DNA from: Ilyonectria destructans
Taxonomy: Eukaryota; Ascomycota; Sordariomycetes; Hypocreales; Nectriaceae
Reading direction: 5' to 3'
Assembly: GCA_020740775.1 (NCBI GenBank)
Contig: JAHEWK010000001.1
Location: 2,542,001-2,606,000 of the forward strand
Length of the DNA stretch: 64,000 bases
Made by a program: the position numbers and the translations under genes
Shown here: one piece after another, positions 46,063 through 59,700 of the stretch
Layout of the letters: each line of letters begins with the position of its first letter
Numbering within the stretch: position 1 is the stretch's first letter
Notes under the pieces: generated by a model
Told to the model about the DNA's origin: nothing
Databases searched by the model: none
The model's input: only the letters and a program-made list of their open reading frames with translations

Positions 46063-49000
46063 TCATACCCTCGACTTGCCCTTGGCCCTAGACTTTAGTG
46101 TGAATTCGTATTCCGCCTCAAGACCGTCCTCGCCTTCCATCCACGAGCTCACCGCCTCCTTCAATCGACTTTCAACAACTCCAACCTCTTCCATGTCTCT
46201 GAACCGTAACGGCGAGTCATCATCCCATACTTGAAGATCCTGTCCCAAGGCTATATACTCCCAGATCGACTTTCTCAAGTCGCCAAATCCAAGCCCAACT
46301 CTAAGTGAAAGTTGTCGGGTTTCATCCTGAGTTGGCGTTATCTCTAAAGGTAACATGTGTGAGCCCAGCCTCTTTGTCCGTCCACTTAGGGTTCTGGAAC
46401 TTTTTCTGTTCATCAAGTAGTGCCGGGGATTCTGTTCCTCCTTAGTCGACGCCTCGCTTCTTGACCGGCTTCGATGGCGTTTGACGGACCGAGCTCGAGG
46501 CAACGACATACCACTCATCCGTACCAGGGCCGAATCATCTCCATGTCCTTTGGTTTCAGTCCGGCTGCTTTGGTTGGATTTTTCATCGGGTGGCGCAGGT
46601 GTTCTCATCAGAAGTGCTTGAGACATGTGTGACCATTGTCTGCCCTGTTGCGGTAAGCGCTCACCGGTAGCCATGGCCGGAAGTTGTAAGAAATCAGGGT
46701 GCTGGGATGCTGCTTGGAAGAAAATATCATGTTGATCCAAGTTCTGGGATGAACTGCCTCGGCTTGAAGACTGCTAGTCTTTCTGATGCTCAAGCCCATT
46801 ATTACTCTGCATTGTGTTCTTCATGCGTGAATCCAGCGCATTATGGCTTGATGTCACCATGCGCCCGCTCTCTTGCACATGTGGGCCACTCCCAAACGAA
46901 ATCGTTGTTTGTCTCATGCTGATGTCTTCTGCCAGAGATTCTGGTTGTTTTGAAACTCCTCGAGGTGTTATTTGGATTCTTGTCAAGGGTGCGCTGCTGC
47001 GGGAGAGGGTTGTTGATTGAATGTCGGACATTCGCTCTGGTGGCAAGGTACCCGATGAGGGTGGCGTCTGCAGGGCAGTAAATCCATCAAAAGCCGGGGA
47101 CATGTCAGGAATTGCGCGAACTCTCCGTTGTACTCGAGTGACGGACCCGGGTGGACTCCTTGCTGGGGGGAGAATCGTTCTGCCATGTTCATTTGGGACC
47201 ACATCCGCCTCGTCAGCGGTTATATCGTGTGATATTTCAGTCAAAGGAGCCACGAGGTCTCCCCGTGGAGCATTATGGGGCAGAAGCGCATCTGGCTCTG
47301 GGCTGGAGAAGTCAGACATAGCCTCACTTCCTTCGTCTTCGTCGTCCTCTCCTCGAAGCGCGTTCAACATTGAGTCCGTTAGCTCCCTCAACGGCTGGCG
47401 TCCAATCTTGTGCTGCCTCGCAGTCTCACATATATTGGATTCCTCATTGTTATGCAGGTTTCCTAACGTGGCAGTTTCATCTGATGCAATCTCTATTGGC
47501 GGATCCCTTTTCGACTGGAAATACCGACCAATGCCTTGCCGATGACGGGCTGGGGCTGAATCATTGTGTTCTAGACCAGATCGCGCCTGGTTGGTTGTTG
47601 GGGAGGTGTTGCGACGTGGTGCAACCTGCACTGGAACCAATGCAACTGTGCAACCCTCGTCGCTAGTGTTGCTTTCTGTGCGGCCCAGGTTGACCTTGCT
47701 AACCACCCGCATCATTGCTAGTACTGTTTTTGGGTTACCTGCGTCACTCGGTTTCTCGTAATTGGTTTGTGTGGATGTAAGCGCCCGTTGACTTTCCAGT
47801 CCCATAGCACCATGAGGGGGCGCGTTGCCGTTTGCTCCAGAGGCCGTCTCAAAATCATCAAGAGCCGCAAGAAGTTCCAGATCATCTATCAAGAAGTCAT
47901 CATCACCGACAGTAGGTGATTCAATATCGATCGGGGCTGCTCCTAAAACGGAATGACGCCGAGAACCGTCCTCGGGGAAGCTTGCCCGACCACTTCTGGG
48001 TGGTGTTTTTGAGTTGGACATCCTATCGCCGTCGATCTTTGCACCGGCCCTTGTGTGGACTCTGCAAGGCGAATCTCTTGGCTTGTAAACACGATCGCAT
48101 AGAGCCTGGAAGGAGTCTAACAACCCTTGCTCGTCCTTGAAGATAACTTCGTCTTTCAAAGGGGACACATTGGGATCGTAGGACCCAGGATGGCAGTTGA
48201 TGCTCAATCGCAAGAAAGGTCTCGTCGGCCCACCATCTGCCAATGCTCCGGCAAGTTGGCTTTTGAAGATGGTAGCAATCTTCTTCCCTATCCCCCTTGA
48301 TGACAGAATTGGTCGAGAGTCGACAGAGATAAAAGACCCCTTGTCTTTGATGGCCCCCAACTGGGCGTCTGACTTTGGAAGGAATGCACTCAGAGTCCCC
48401 CATGTTGACACTAAATGCGGTTCTGTGTTTCGGGTTCTCAAAGATGTGGTAACTTCAACACATTGATCCACGAGAGAACGGCCAAAAATTTGCGTGACAG
48501 CTTCGCGAGTGGTTGATGAGGTTAATGGAGAGTATGACCAGGCTTGGTGAGAATCGCCAGGCACTTTGAGAGAGAGTCGCAGACTCGGAAGAGCCAAGGC
48601 ATATGTCTCCAGCAGCCGTTTGATGTTCAACAAGGTTTTGCGGCTCTCCTTCAGTGCAGTTTGCTTTCGAACAGGGAGGTTATCGAAAAGGTTCAAGGCG
48701 AGAACCGTTGTTCCGGTGGGTGCAGACCACGGCTGCTTCCTCTCGACGCCGCCGTCACCCGATCTTAACACGATCATGTATGCCACTGGATCTTGAGCAG
48801 TTTTCGTAATGACTTTGACCGTAGCCAGAGAGTTGGCGCTGGCAAGGGCCTCGCCGCGGAAACCCAGAGTTTGGCCGCCTTTAGTCTCCAGCTCTTCGAA
48901 GTGGCGAAGTTTGCTTGTGTGTGCCCGGCGACCGAGCAAGTCGAAGTCGTCGACCGGGATGCCCTGGCCATTGTCTCGGACTTGAATCTTGTCGAGAGTA

Positions 49001-49146
49001 TTTGGAGAGACGATGACTTCAATTGAAGTTGCGCCAGCATCCACCCCGTTGTCAACTAGTTCCTTGACAAGGGAGGCTGGGTTGGTGATGACCAGAGAGG
49101 AGCCGAGGAGGCGCGTTGTGGACGGTGGCAGAGGACATATCGCCAT
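46063..49146 (-). CDS. MutL-family mismatch repair protein with internal TAG
   Basis: The start chosen is the ATG at 49146 (MAICPLPPSTTRLLGSS), which places the first helix as in relatives; an upstream ATG at 49194 is less likely. The GHKL ATPase is complete: K28-E29-L-V-D-N33, DNGQGIP, TLGFRGEALAS and the GTTV segment, followed by the MutL transducer domain (FISVDSRPILSSRGIGKKI; LRLSINCHPGSYDPNVSPLKDEVIF). The rest is long and disordered. No endonuclease motif of the PMS2 type (DQHAxxE) or clear dimerisation domain is visible, so an Mlh2/human-PMS1-like class is more likely; this is inference. A TAG at 46774-46776 ends the frame after 790 residues. The same frame then stays open for 236 more codons, containing conserved-looking SIWEYIALGQDLQVWDDD, to 46063. 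No good intron removes the stop. Confidence 0.7.
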
Positions 49147-49704
49147 GGCTGAAGAAAGGACAAGTGAAGATGATATCGAGTGAGATGGGATCATTGAATT
49201 AAGATGCCATTAGATGAATGAATTTATAACGAGATGGATGCTGATTCCATAGATGAGCATCCCATGCTAACAAGGCGACATGGTTCAGTCCGTGAGTGAA
49301 GGGGTGAAAATATTTCTCAAACAGCAAAATGCCCCATTGCCAAGTGGTATCGGTGCCTTGTCTGCCTGAAGTTACTGGGTGAGTGAGTATATTCGGAAGG
49401 AAGGGAGGGTGAAGATGCTCCTGCCAACTGCCGCCCGTCCCCGATGTTAGTCGGAGGTACGTACCACCCAAGGCCCGTCCCTGCATCTCAAGCTGTGACG
49501 TGACGTCCTGACCCCGCTAAACATGGCATCAAGCTGCGGCTTTCTAAGAGCCCCGCACCACAACCACATCTCCCCCAAGCCTACGCCCAAAAGCTCCCCA
49601 TCCCACCGTCATCATCACCTACGACTCAAAGCCTCTCGCAAAATCTCGCAGCTTCATCGCACCAATTCTCACACTCACCACCAGCAAAACCCCACCGCCC
49701 AATC
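49147..49704. promoter_or_regulatory. Bidirectional promoter, MutL homologue / RIB4
   Basis: About 0.56 kb between divergent starts. The last 150 bases before RIB4 are C-rich with CACC and CCCACC runs. An open frame starting at 49523 overlaps RIB4 in another phase and is not credible as a gene. Confidence 0.5.
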
Positions 49705-50394
<690 letters not shown>

Positions 50395-50819
50395 TGAAAC
50401 AGGTCCTCCAGTGTCCGAGGCATCAGGATAAATCGGCCGTTAACGGAAGTTTGGATCAACAGCAAGTGGGCTTGTTGTGTATTATAGACTTGTTCGGCCC
50501 AAACAACAAAAAATAAATGAACACGTTACGCATATAGGAGAGCCAAGTAACTATACTTCAATGACCCCCGAATTATTCAATTACCGGCATAGAGATTTAT
50601 CTATCATGCACCAGACGCGAATCCCAGCGAGCCGGTGCCCATCACTTCTTTCCCTGCAGACGCCCAACATAAAACCATGGTTCTAGAATATACAAAAATG
50701 TATGGGGCTTGCAGTTACCGCAGTTAGCTGTCCAGTCCCGCATGTTTTCGAGATGTAAAAATAGGGCGTTTGAAATCCAATCTCTTCCCTGATAGTATCT
50801 TCATGAGATGGCACCTGAA
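50395..50819. other. Convergent 3' intergenic region
   Basis: About 0.4 kb of AT-rich 3' flanks between RIB4 and the low-complexity protein gene. Nothing else is seen. Confidence 0.5.
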
Positions 50820-53741
50820 TTAAATCATCGCGCTCAATTCGCTACCCAGGCCCTTCTTGCTCTTCCACATCGTACGCTTCTTATCCCTCTTCGCTTTCAT
50901 GGCTTCCCAGCCCTCGTCATCGTCATCATCTGACCCATCACCGGGCTTGACAATGTTGATGGTGGCTTTGGGCTTGCTCTCGTCCCAACGTCCGAGCGCT
51001 CCAGACATGGTGCTCGTCCGGCGGTGAGTGTCGGGGACCATCGGGCTGAGCTGGGACACGGGTCGGTATCGGCCAGGGAGGCCGACGTTGCTTCGCTCAG
51101 ATGGCGCAATTGAAGGCGTGTAGCCCATTCCCATCCCCATCCCCATCACCGATCCGCGAATGGACCCGGCATATCCAGGCTGCTGGATAAACGAACCTGA
51201 GCTGGGTTGCACCATGCTCATGGTGCGAACTCCAGGGTCCATCAGGCGAGGAGGCTCCATTGTCGGCTCGAACATCATCGAGTGTCGTGATGAGAGGTCG
51301 TTCATCGACTGGGTCGCCGCGAGCCCTCCGTAAGGCTGCTGCATTTGCTGCATCTGTTGCATCTGTTGCATTTGCTGCATCTGCTGCATCTGTTGCATTT
51401 GTGGCATCTGGGGCATCTGCTGCATACCAGGGTTCTGAGGCTGGCCGTTGGAGGCCATCATTTGCATGAATTGCATTTGCATCTGCATGAACTGCGACAT
51501 CTGCTGGGTCATCTGGAGCTGAGCTTGATCTCCAACAGTGAGCGATTGCTGAGGCATCTGGGGCATTCCAGGCATGCCTTGCATACCGCCCTGCCCACCC
51601 ATTCCGTACATCATATGCTGGGGCATTCCTCCCATGGGGTCGAAGCCGCCGGGTCCGCTCATGTTGGGCATGGGCTTTTGGCCATCAATGTTGGGGCTTC
51701 CACGTCGCATGGCTCTGTTCCGCTCCTCGGAGGCAATCACGCCAACCAGACCACCAGGTGGGAGCATCTGCTGGGGCTGCTGGGGCTGCTGAGGAGGAAC
51801 ACCGCCGGCAAACGACAAGGATTCTCGAATCGCTGGCCTGTTAATACCAGCACCAACGAAGGGATCCTGAGGAAGGTTGCGGGCAAAGGCCGGGAGGGTC
51901 GAGTGGCGCTGGTTCTGGTTTGAGCCACCGTCGCCCATCGCAGATCCAGGTCGCTGAGGCTGTAGCTGAGCAGAGCCGCGGAGGTTAGAGTTGGAACCCA
52001 TGGTGCTTAATCGAGTCGGTGGTCGGTTCTTGCCCGGGAAACCGTGGGCCTGGAGGATAGCGAGGGGAACTTCTTCGTCCTCGTCCTCATCAGAGATACC
52101 AGTCGGTCCAGGGGAGGGCGTCTTCTTCATTAAGTGCAGTTGAGGTGCGCTCATGGACGGTGCCAGGTGTGGGCGGTCAATGGGGTTCAGGTCCGGTTGC
52201 TCGCCAGTAACCTTCATCATTTGCTGTCGATACACGGCCATGTGAGCCTCCTGCTTCTTCCTCTGCTTGGCCTGCTGCCTCGACTTCTCGATATCATCCT
52301 CGTCATCATCGTAGTTGATCTCATCCTCGTCATCATCATTGTTGGCGGTAGGTTGCTGCTGAGCAGGCTCGGCTCCACCATGGCGCTCCTTGTCCTGGCG
52401 ATATTTTTCAAACTGGGCGGGCGTCATGACCTTGTTGCGTGGAGGGCTCGGTGCTCGGGAGGCGTATCGATGGGCAAGTCGCGAAGAATGTGCTAGAGTT
52501 CCCTCAAACATGTTGTCGTCGCCCTTCTTGAAACTCGAGCTGAGAGGCTTTCTCCCGAAAGGGGCAGTAGTATCGAAAGTGTCCTCGTCTTGTTCATATC
52601 GGTCTGGTTGCGCCTTCGAGTAACCGTTCGAGTCGGACAGCATTCTTCCGACGGCGATGGAATCCGATAGCAACTTGGCATCCTCGTCTTCGATGATGTC
52701 GGATGGGCGACTGGCTGTCTTGAAAGAACTTTGGTGTCGTGGAACAGGTGGCGGCATCTCTTGCTCGGGCGAGTTCGGACCGGAACCCAGGAGACCGTCG
52801 TCCGAATTGCGGCTGCTGTTCCACGATGCGGGAGATGGCTCAACCCTGGTCGACTTGTTGATGCTGAGAGGAGCAGGCTGGACTGAGCGGTTGCCCGTCA
52901 GAGAACGTGGTGCCGCGGAACCAGACTCGAGATTCTTCAAAGTAGCCATACTAGCTCGCTTGTCGAATGATGAGAACATGGAGCCAAAATCTCCGCCCAG
53001 ATCCATACCAGAATTCTCTTCTAATTTCGGAGGAGTTGCTGTGCTGGTTGTGGAATCAGTCATTCCTCTCGCTCGTCCGGTATAGTCCTGGTGCTGGATG
53101 GTCGGGATAGGTGGCACTTCCGGGACTGTCTCCTGGGGGGGAGGAGCGCTGTGCTTCTTCTGGACTCCAAAGGAAAAGGTCCGACCAGCTCGGTTCAAGA
53201 ATCCGGATCCGCTTGACTTGGGTGCTGCTCGGGCTCCAATGTCGTGGAGGTTCTTCTTGCCAGCGTGCTTTGAATCGTCGAGGTCTGCTGACGAGGGAGC
53301 AGTCGAAGCGTTGCTGTGTCTTGAAGAGTTATCAGTGGATGTGGCCTTAGTCGTGTTTGACGCCCCACTTCCCCTGAGAAGGAGTCAGCGCCACGGTGCA
53401 TGACTATTTTCATGTGAAAAGAAAACGGATATTTTCATAAGAGGGGTGTGGTGGAGAGGCATTCCATGGGGGTGTGGGAAGAATGTGAATACTCACCGAT
53501 TGCCACTCTTCAGGTCAGCAAACATGTTATCCTCTGCCTCCATTTCAAGCTGGCTGGGCCTGGAGACGTGACCAGTCGCCCTCGCCATCCTCGCACCTCC
53601 GTCGAACGACTTGTTGATTGAAGGGTCTGTTCGCTCGATAACTCGGAAGGATGATTGTTCAGGTGCTACTTGGGCATGCTGGAAATCTTCCGAGGTTGCG
53701 GTCGACTTCCGCCTGTTAAACGCGACACCGAATCTAGGCAT
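50820..53741 (-). CDS. Large low-complexity protein of unknown function
   Basis: Exons 53741-53497 and 53373-50820 give 932 residues. The intron has a good GTGAGT donor and a CTGAC branch site. The N-terminus is MPRFGVAFNRRKSTATSED. The body is Ser/Pro-rich and mostly disordered. Islands that look conserved are NMFADLKSGNR, GSGFLNRAGRTFSFGVQKK, FGSMFSSFDKRASMATLKNL, KVMTPAQFEKYRQDKERHG, EVPLAILQAHGFPGKNRPPT and the acidic/basic C-terminus ending WKSKKGLGSELSAMI. An acidic run (NYDDDEDDIEKSR) precedes a basic helix, and a Met/Gln repeat (QMQQMQQ) lies in the last third. I know of similar unnamed proteins in filamentous ascomycetes but cannot give a function. A scaffold or cortical role is only a guess from composition. 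Confidence 0.75.
51340..51425 (-). repeat. Trinucleotide-like Met/Gln coding repeat
   Basis: Tandem nine-base units related to CAGATGCAG encode a QMQQMQQ-type stretch of about 28 residues in the low-complexity protein; this is a typical replication-slippage tract. Confidence 0.85.
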
Positions 53742-56700
53742 ATAGAAGGCGCTTCGGGGACTCGGTATAAATTATGTGCAACCCATAAACCAGAGATTTA
53801 GGGCAGGTTGGAATGAAGTGGTCGATCGTCTAAAATCGTATGCGGAGGCGGTCGGCACGGGAAAAGAGAGTAGAAAAAAAGAGGATCCTATACGAGGCCC
53901 CTGGTGGCAGTGTGATGATGCGGGTATTCGTGGCGGGTCGAGTCAAGGAACCGGGGTATGAGCCACAGAAACGGGCAACTGCATGATGGGAGGTTCCAGT
54001 CAGCGGAGGCCAGGGCACGAGAGGACGTAACAATCCCGTGGTGATCGTGATCGGTCACGCAGGCAAAGGGTTGGAGAGAGGCAGGACAACGGGCGCGAGG
54101 TTCGGACAGAAGGCTTTATTGGAGCGGGCAGCGCAGGCAGCGCAGACCGAGCAACCAGGAACCGGCAGTTGTTTTGGCCGGGCGGTCGACTTGAGACTCG
54201 GGTGGTTGGTTGGCCGGACGGAGACGGGCATGTGTCATTGAGGGCAAAGAAAGTTTGGTACTCACATTAATCTCCAGAAACGAGGGACGGGTGGTATTAG
54301 GACAGCGCGTGGCTGACTGGCCGAACAGGGACGGTCGGGACAAAGCGAAACAAGGCAACGGGCACGAAAAAAAGGTTGCTGGCGGGTTGTCCAACGACGC
54401 AGACAACAGCAACGGTTCAGGCGAGATCGAAAGCACAAAACGGAGGGCGTTGATTAGGGGAGAGATTGGTGGTGAGGTTGAATGAAAGAAGAGTGCGACC
54501 AAGTGGCCCGACAGGTGACGGGTGACGGATGGGTGGGCAGGACAGGACGGGGGATGGACGTTGCACAGTGCAAGGAGACAGTGCGGGGGCGGCACGGCTG
54601 GGGCCTTCAAATGCAAATGCACGGCCTCGGTGGCTCTCGTCGGAGGGGAGCAACGAGCGTACTTCGTACTGTAGCAGAGCCAGGAATGCGGGTTCGATAG
54701 TGCAGAGGTGAGCGTCGGACAACGAAGGCGACGACGGATGGTTCTCGAGAGAGTGAACGAGCGAGCGAGCGAGCGAGCGATCGATCGAGCGAACGACGGA
54801 ACGACGGGACGAAGGATGGCGGCGTGGGTGAGAACAGGCCTGAAGCGAGTGGAGGTGGAAGAAGAAGGAGGAACGAGACGAAGCGAACCAAGCGAGGCGG
54901 CGGTTAGGGAGCGATGTGTTATTATTTCCCAGGTTCCCACCCACACGGCGTCGACTCGCGGGCCACCTGAGGTTTAGTGAGATCTCGTAAGCCAGGTCCA
55001 CGACGGGCTACTGAGCCACGGGCTGCGGGCTACTGGCTACGGAGGACGGAGGCTACGGGTCCCAGAGTACATAAGGTGGTAAGGTATCGGGCATACATGG
55101 TCGCAGTGCGTGCAAAGGAACTTGGAAGTACCCGAGTTTGGCCCACGGCCACACCTCGTTCGTCCACTGCCCGTCCTCTTTCGCAGCGGCGTTGGTCCAT
55201 GGGCACAAGGCGTGGGCATAGGGAATAAAAGGCGAGGACAGGGCCCTGGGGGTGGGCGACGGGCAATCCCATGCCACCACATGCCACCGCGGCCGTGCGA
55301 TGCTCCATCCCATGCCTTGCCATGCCAGGCCCATGTTCCCAATGTTCCCCAACGAGAGTAACTGCACGTACATGTTTGCGTGCTAGGCGGCGGCGTCGGC
55401 GGCGTCGTCGAAGCTAACGTGCGGCCGGTAGCCAGGCTCGGGGCTTGTCAGGGCACCTCAGCCGGGCAAGGTCCAGCCCCGGGAGTCCGGGATGACCTCC
55501 ATGGCAAGGCTTGGTTCGCTGTCTTTCTTCCCTGCCCCGGGGCGACTATTTTTATTGGGACGACGAGGAGGGCCTCCAACAAGAGACTTGGTGGTGGGAC
55601 CCCGTCATCCTTTCCACGCGATGGCAAATCCTTTTTCAGTGGGCTGCTACAGTGGTCGGCTGCTTGGCCAACAGCGGGCGGCGGCGCGTTACAGCTGGGC
55701 CACAGGGCGAAGTCGGGCCTCTGGCGGCCGTGGCTCCAGCCCAGGACGGGTACGGTGGCTTGACCCAGCTGCGGGCCAGGGGACGACAGGTTGGGAGGCG
55801 ATTAGCAGCGATGCCACTATGGGCACTAGCGACAGGGGAAATCCGAGCATGCACACGCCTGGAAATTGGGTGGCATCGCCGACCAATAGTTTCGGGGGAA
55901 GCACTTCGTACGTGCTTCTGCTTGGGTGCTTTCAACCGTTTATTGATGGTCCAGACGAAAGATTTCCGCTGCTTTCACGCCAGAACCCAGACCCTGCAAG
56001 GAAAATATTGCCCTACAGGCTCATCGTAGCGTCCACGTCCTTACCTACCTCATCCCCACCTGTCGTGCCTAAGTATTCTGGGGGCTCGTGCAAAGGGCCA
56101 AGGACGTGCGTGCATCGTGCTCTTCTCACCTCGATTGGGGAACTTCGGCGACGGCGCGCGCGGACAGTCTATTGTCCAGAAAGCTCGACTTTTGAATGAA
56201 CCAGGCGATGGTGGATACTCGAATGTCTCACAGAAAGCACTGCTGCGTCACGCTGCTAGCGTCCACTAACTCCACTGTCCGTTGCTTGGGTGTTTAGGCC
56301 TTGGGCCTTTGGCGGCGCGTTGCTGGGGTTGATTATGGGCTCCCGTGCGTGGACAACAGCGGCAGGTCCGGCGGTTTGTGTCTTGTTTTTTTTCTGGGGC
56401 CGTCGTTGCTTTTTCTCAAATTCAATGGTTTGCTTTTGAGGACCCTGTCCATCCCCCGGATGCAGCCTCCCGGGGTGAAGGGCAGCTAGCACCACTCGGA
56501 GCGGGCGAGCGAAAGCAGCATGACCCCTGGAGAGAGCAAGCACGCAGTTCACTCGCGGCGTCCCGAAAAATGCTGTACATGAGGGACCGTCCGTTGCGAG
56601 CCAAGACGACTCGAAGGAATCGGGAGTTGTGGACGCATAGGACAGTGCGGCGGAGCGTTACTATTTCAAGGAAAGGTGGATGTGTGTCAATGTGGATGGA

Positions 56701-59700
56701 TCGGGATCAAGCAAAAAAGTGTCGGGGCTCCGGGAGCTGGGCAGCTGCAGCTGAGTTCCAGCGGAATAAAACTCCACAGGGCTTGGGCTTGGATTCGATG
56801 CGATGCGGTGGTGGGCATACCGTGCTCTTTTTTTGCCACGACACGAAGGCTGTCAGAGCGAAAGAGGCATCGCCGTCCTGCTCAATCTCCGTTACGTCTC
56901 CTCTCGTCATCTACATAGTGGCATCTCGCAAAGGAACCCGCAGTAGACGCAAACTGTAAACCCAGCTAAGATCAAAGGCTCAGCGACCCGATGCTCTGCT
57001 GCAGCCGAAGTGCCAAGTACACAAGGCGCTGCTCCGTTCTAAGGTATGATGGACCTTGGAAAATGGGCCACGGGGGGCTCCATCTCATCCATCCTATTTA
57101 CAACCGCCCCCGGGTCTGCCGGACACCAGGGCTTCGAAAGTCAAAGAGCTTCCAGGGCTTCCAGGGCTTCCACTTCCAACTCTCTCTCCATCGGCTCCAT
57201 GCCACCCATGCCATCCATGCCTGACCAGGCTGCGATGGGGCTTGCCGCTGTGCCTTGCGGGCTGGGGGTTCAGGGCCCGGTCAGACCCCGGAACAGGGCA
57301 GGCCAGGGGCGGGCCAGGCACCACAACGCTCATCATGGCATCAAAAACGGCAGAACAACAACAATAACGCGATGATGATCCATGCTGGGGGTCGGTCCCG
57401 CCGTGGGCGCCTCGGATGGATCGTCGCTCGACACGAAGTCCCGAATGTGCCTCCCTTGCTTCCCCTGCTTCCCCTGCCGGGCAGGTTCCTCAAACGTGCC
57501 CATAACCCATATCCCATAACCCATGGCCCATGCCCATGCCACCGGTGGCCTGCCGTCCAACTGCACCGCTGACGTCGGTGACCCATCACGATCTACAGGA
57601 ACTGGACGATCACGGCGGCGTCATGATAAGTCATCCGCCCCAAGGGCGGAAACCTAGTCAGTAGGCCAGTTCCGGTCCCCCAAACCCTCGGAACAGGTCC
57701 TACGCGAAGCCGCGAATGGCGATTAACCGACCGGATTTACTCAGCTAGCAGCCCGATACGATGCACACCCGCCCCTCCTCGTCCTCGACCAGGCACAACA
57801 TGTTCCCTGCCTGGTCACGTATTCAGATGAAAATCATTCATCAGAGACCCGGGTCCCCTTTTTTATTTTCTGCCACAGTGGGCCGGCCTCGGCGGTTTTA
57901 GACCCAACCAGCCGATGGAGACGGGGATGGGGCTTTTTGGGGGCGATGGGCATTTTTAGTCCATCGCCATCGAAGCTTGGCCAATGCACCAGCCAGGGGC
58001 CGATTCCTGCTGGCTGGACGTCCGTCGTCCACTTCATCCCTTCTTCGTCTCCTTTGCTCCACAGGCTCCATCAGAGCTCCAAGACAGCCGTGCAATAGCG
58101 CGTGTGTCAGCGTCAGTGTCATGTCAGTGTCATTGTGTGAATTGCGGTCGAGAAAAGCTTTGTTTGTCTCGCCTGGCCGGCTTTGCTGCGCTTCGCCGCC
58201 TCGGAACTGCCCAGAATAAGACGCCAAGAAAGGGCATCCCTCTTCAGCTGGCCTCAGCTACGCCCAAGCAAATACCGACGAGCATCTCGAAGCCAACCCG
58301 CCTCAAGCCTCCCGTGCGTTGTGGCACAGCAGGTTGCTTTCCCGTCATCTCACAGGGCTGGAGCACTGCGCGGCTGAATAGCTGAGTGTATTCGTATGGC
58401 AGCCGATATGCATGGCATGGCTGGCGCTGACCTGCTGAGACGAGGGCAGTGGCTTGTACCGTGTTCTTCAAGTCCGCAGGCAATTACGCAAATACAAAGT
58501 CACGAATGCTACAGGCCGAAAGCAAGAGTCTCACGTTAGATCTGTGCCTCGATCAAATGCAACACTCCCCCTCTGCTCTGCCGTCGTCTAAAGATGGATT
58601 ATTTGACAACGTGGGCCTTGGATACAACCATTACGCCGTCATGTTCCGTCTAGAAGAGACAACATCTCAGAAGACGAAAACTCATGCCACTCATGCCACG
58701 CATATTCCATCGGTGACCGAATGGCTCTCGAACACCACGTACGTGCTGCGCCCAAGGCCCTTGTATCCTTGCGAATCCAAACGCCGCAGGATTATTGCTA
58801 CGGGCATTGGGGCATGAGCGCAGGTAGCACCGTATCTATTTTTCGACGTCCGCAGGTCCTAGCAGCGCGGTAGCTCCGCAGCCAAGGGTGGAGAATCCTC
58901 AAGCAACAGCCGTCTCACGTAACCCCAAAACCCAAACCCATACAACCCAATTCTGTCGTCCACCCGCAAACCAACCAGACCAACCAGGCCAACCAGGCCA
59001 ACCAGGAGGGGCATCCCATTGAAGGATCAACAGGCGCCGCAGGCCCATCAGCTGATCAACACCCGCGAGAAAGCTTTTTTCTTGCTCCCCTCTTTTATGC
59101 GGTGCCTCTCCCCTCTTTCCCCTGCCCCATTTCGCATGTCACTTCTCCACCGCCCAGGGGCCGGTTGCTCTGTGTGCTGTGCGGAACACTGGGGTTAGAC
59201 TGGGATGGGACTGGGATGGACTGGGTTGGACTGGGCGGCGACCTTGCAACACACGTCAATAGGCGGGCAAACCGTGGAGCCCATGCTGTCCTCTCGCTCG
59301 CAGGCGTGCGTAGTTCAGGACCCCCCACGAGGATGAGGATGGTGGGTGATATGATAGTGGGTGATGATTGACGTGCCCCTCCAACCATGTTCGTTATTAG
59401 CGGCAATCTTGATCCTCCCACCCCGTTCAAGTGGCGATGGATGGCGGCTCTGACACCCAGATGGGCCCTAGCGAGGCCCCTCCCGGCACCTTGTTGAGAG
59501 CGCTTGCAACTTGTGGGCTTGGAACTGTGGGCTTAACTGTGGATGCTTGCGCTTGCTACGCGTGTCTGTCGTCAACAACGGGCCATTGCTCTGGCGGTCG
59601 GCCATCTCGAGGTGCCGTGAGGGCGAAACACCAGTCGGAGACATGTCAACAATTGATTGCGTGGCCCCTTGTGGATCAACCCGGACCCGGATTGCAAGAC

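Noticed and set aside
54116..54946. 276-codon minus-strand open frame
   Set aside because: The composition is Arg/Ser/Pro low-complexity from GC-rich repeats (GCGA tetramers), with no domain and a rival open frame on each strand.
55492..56199. 235-codon plus-strand open frame
   Set aside because: No motif, biased composition and overlapping frames of similar length; typical chance frame in GC-rich DNA.
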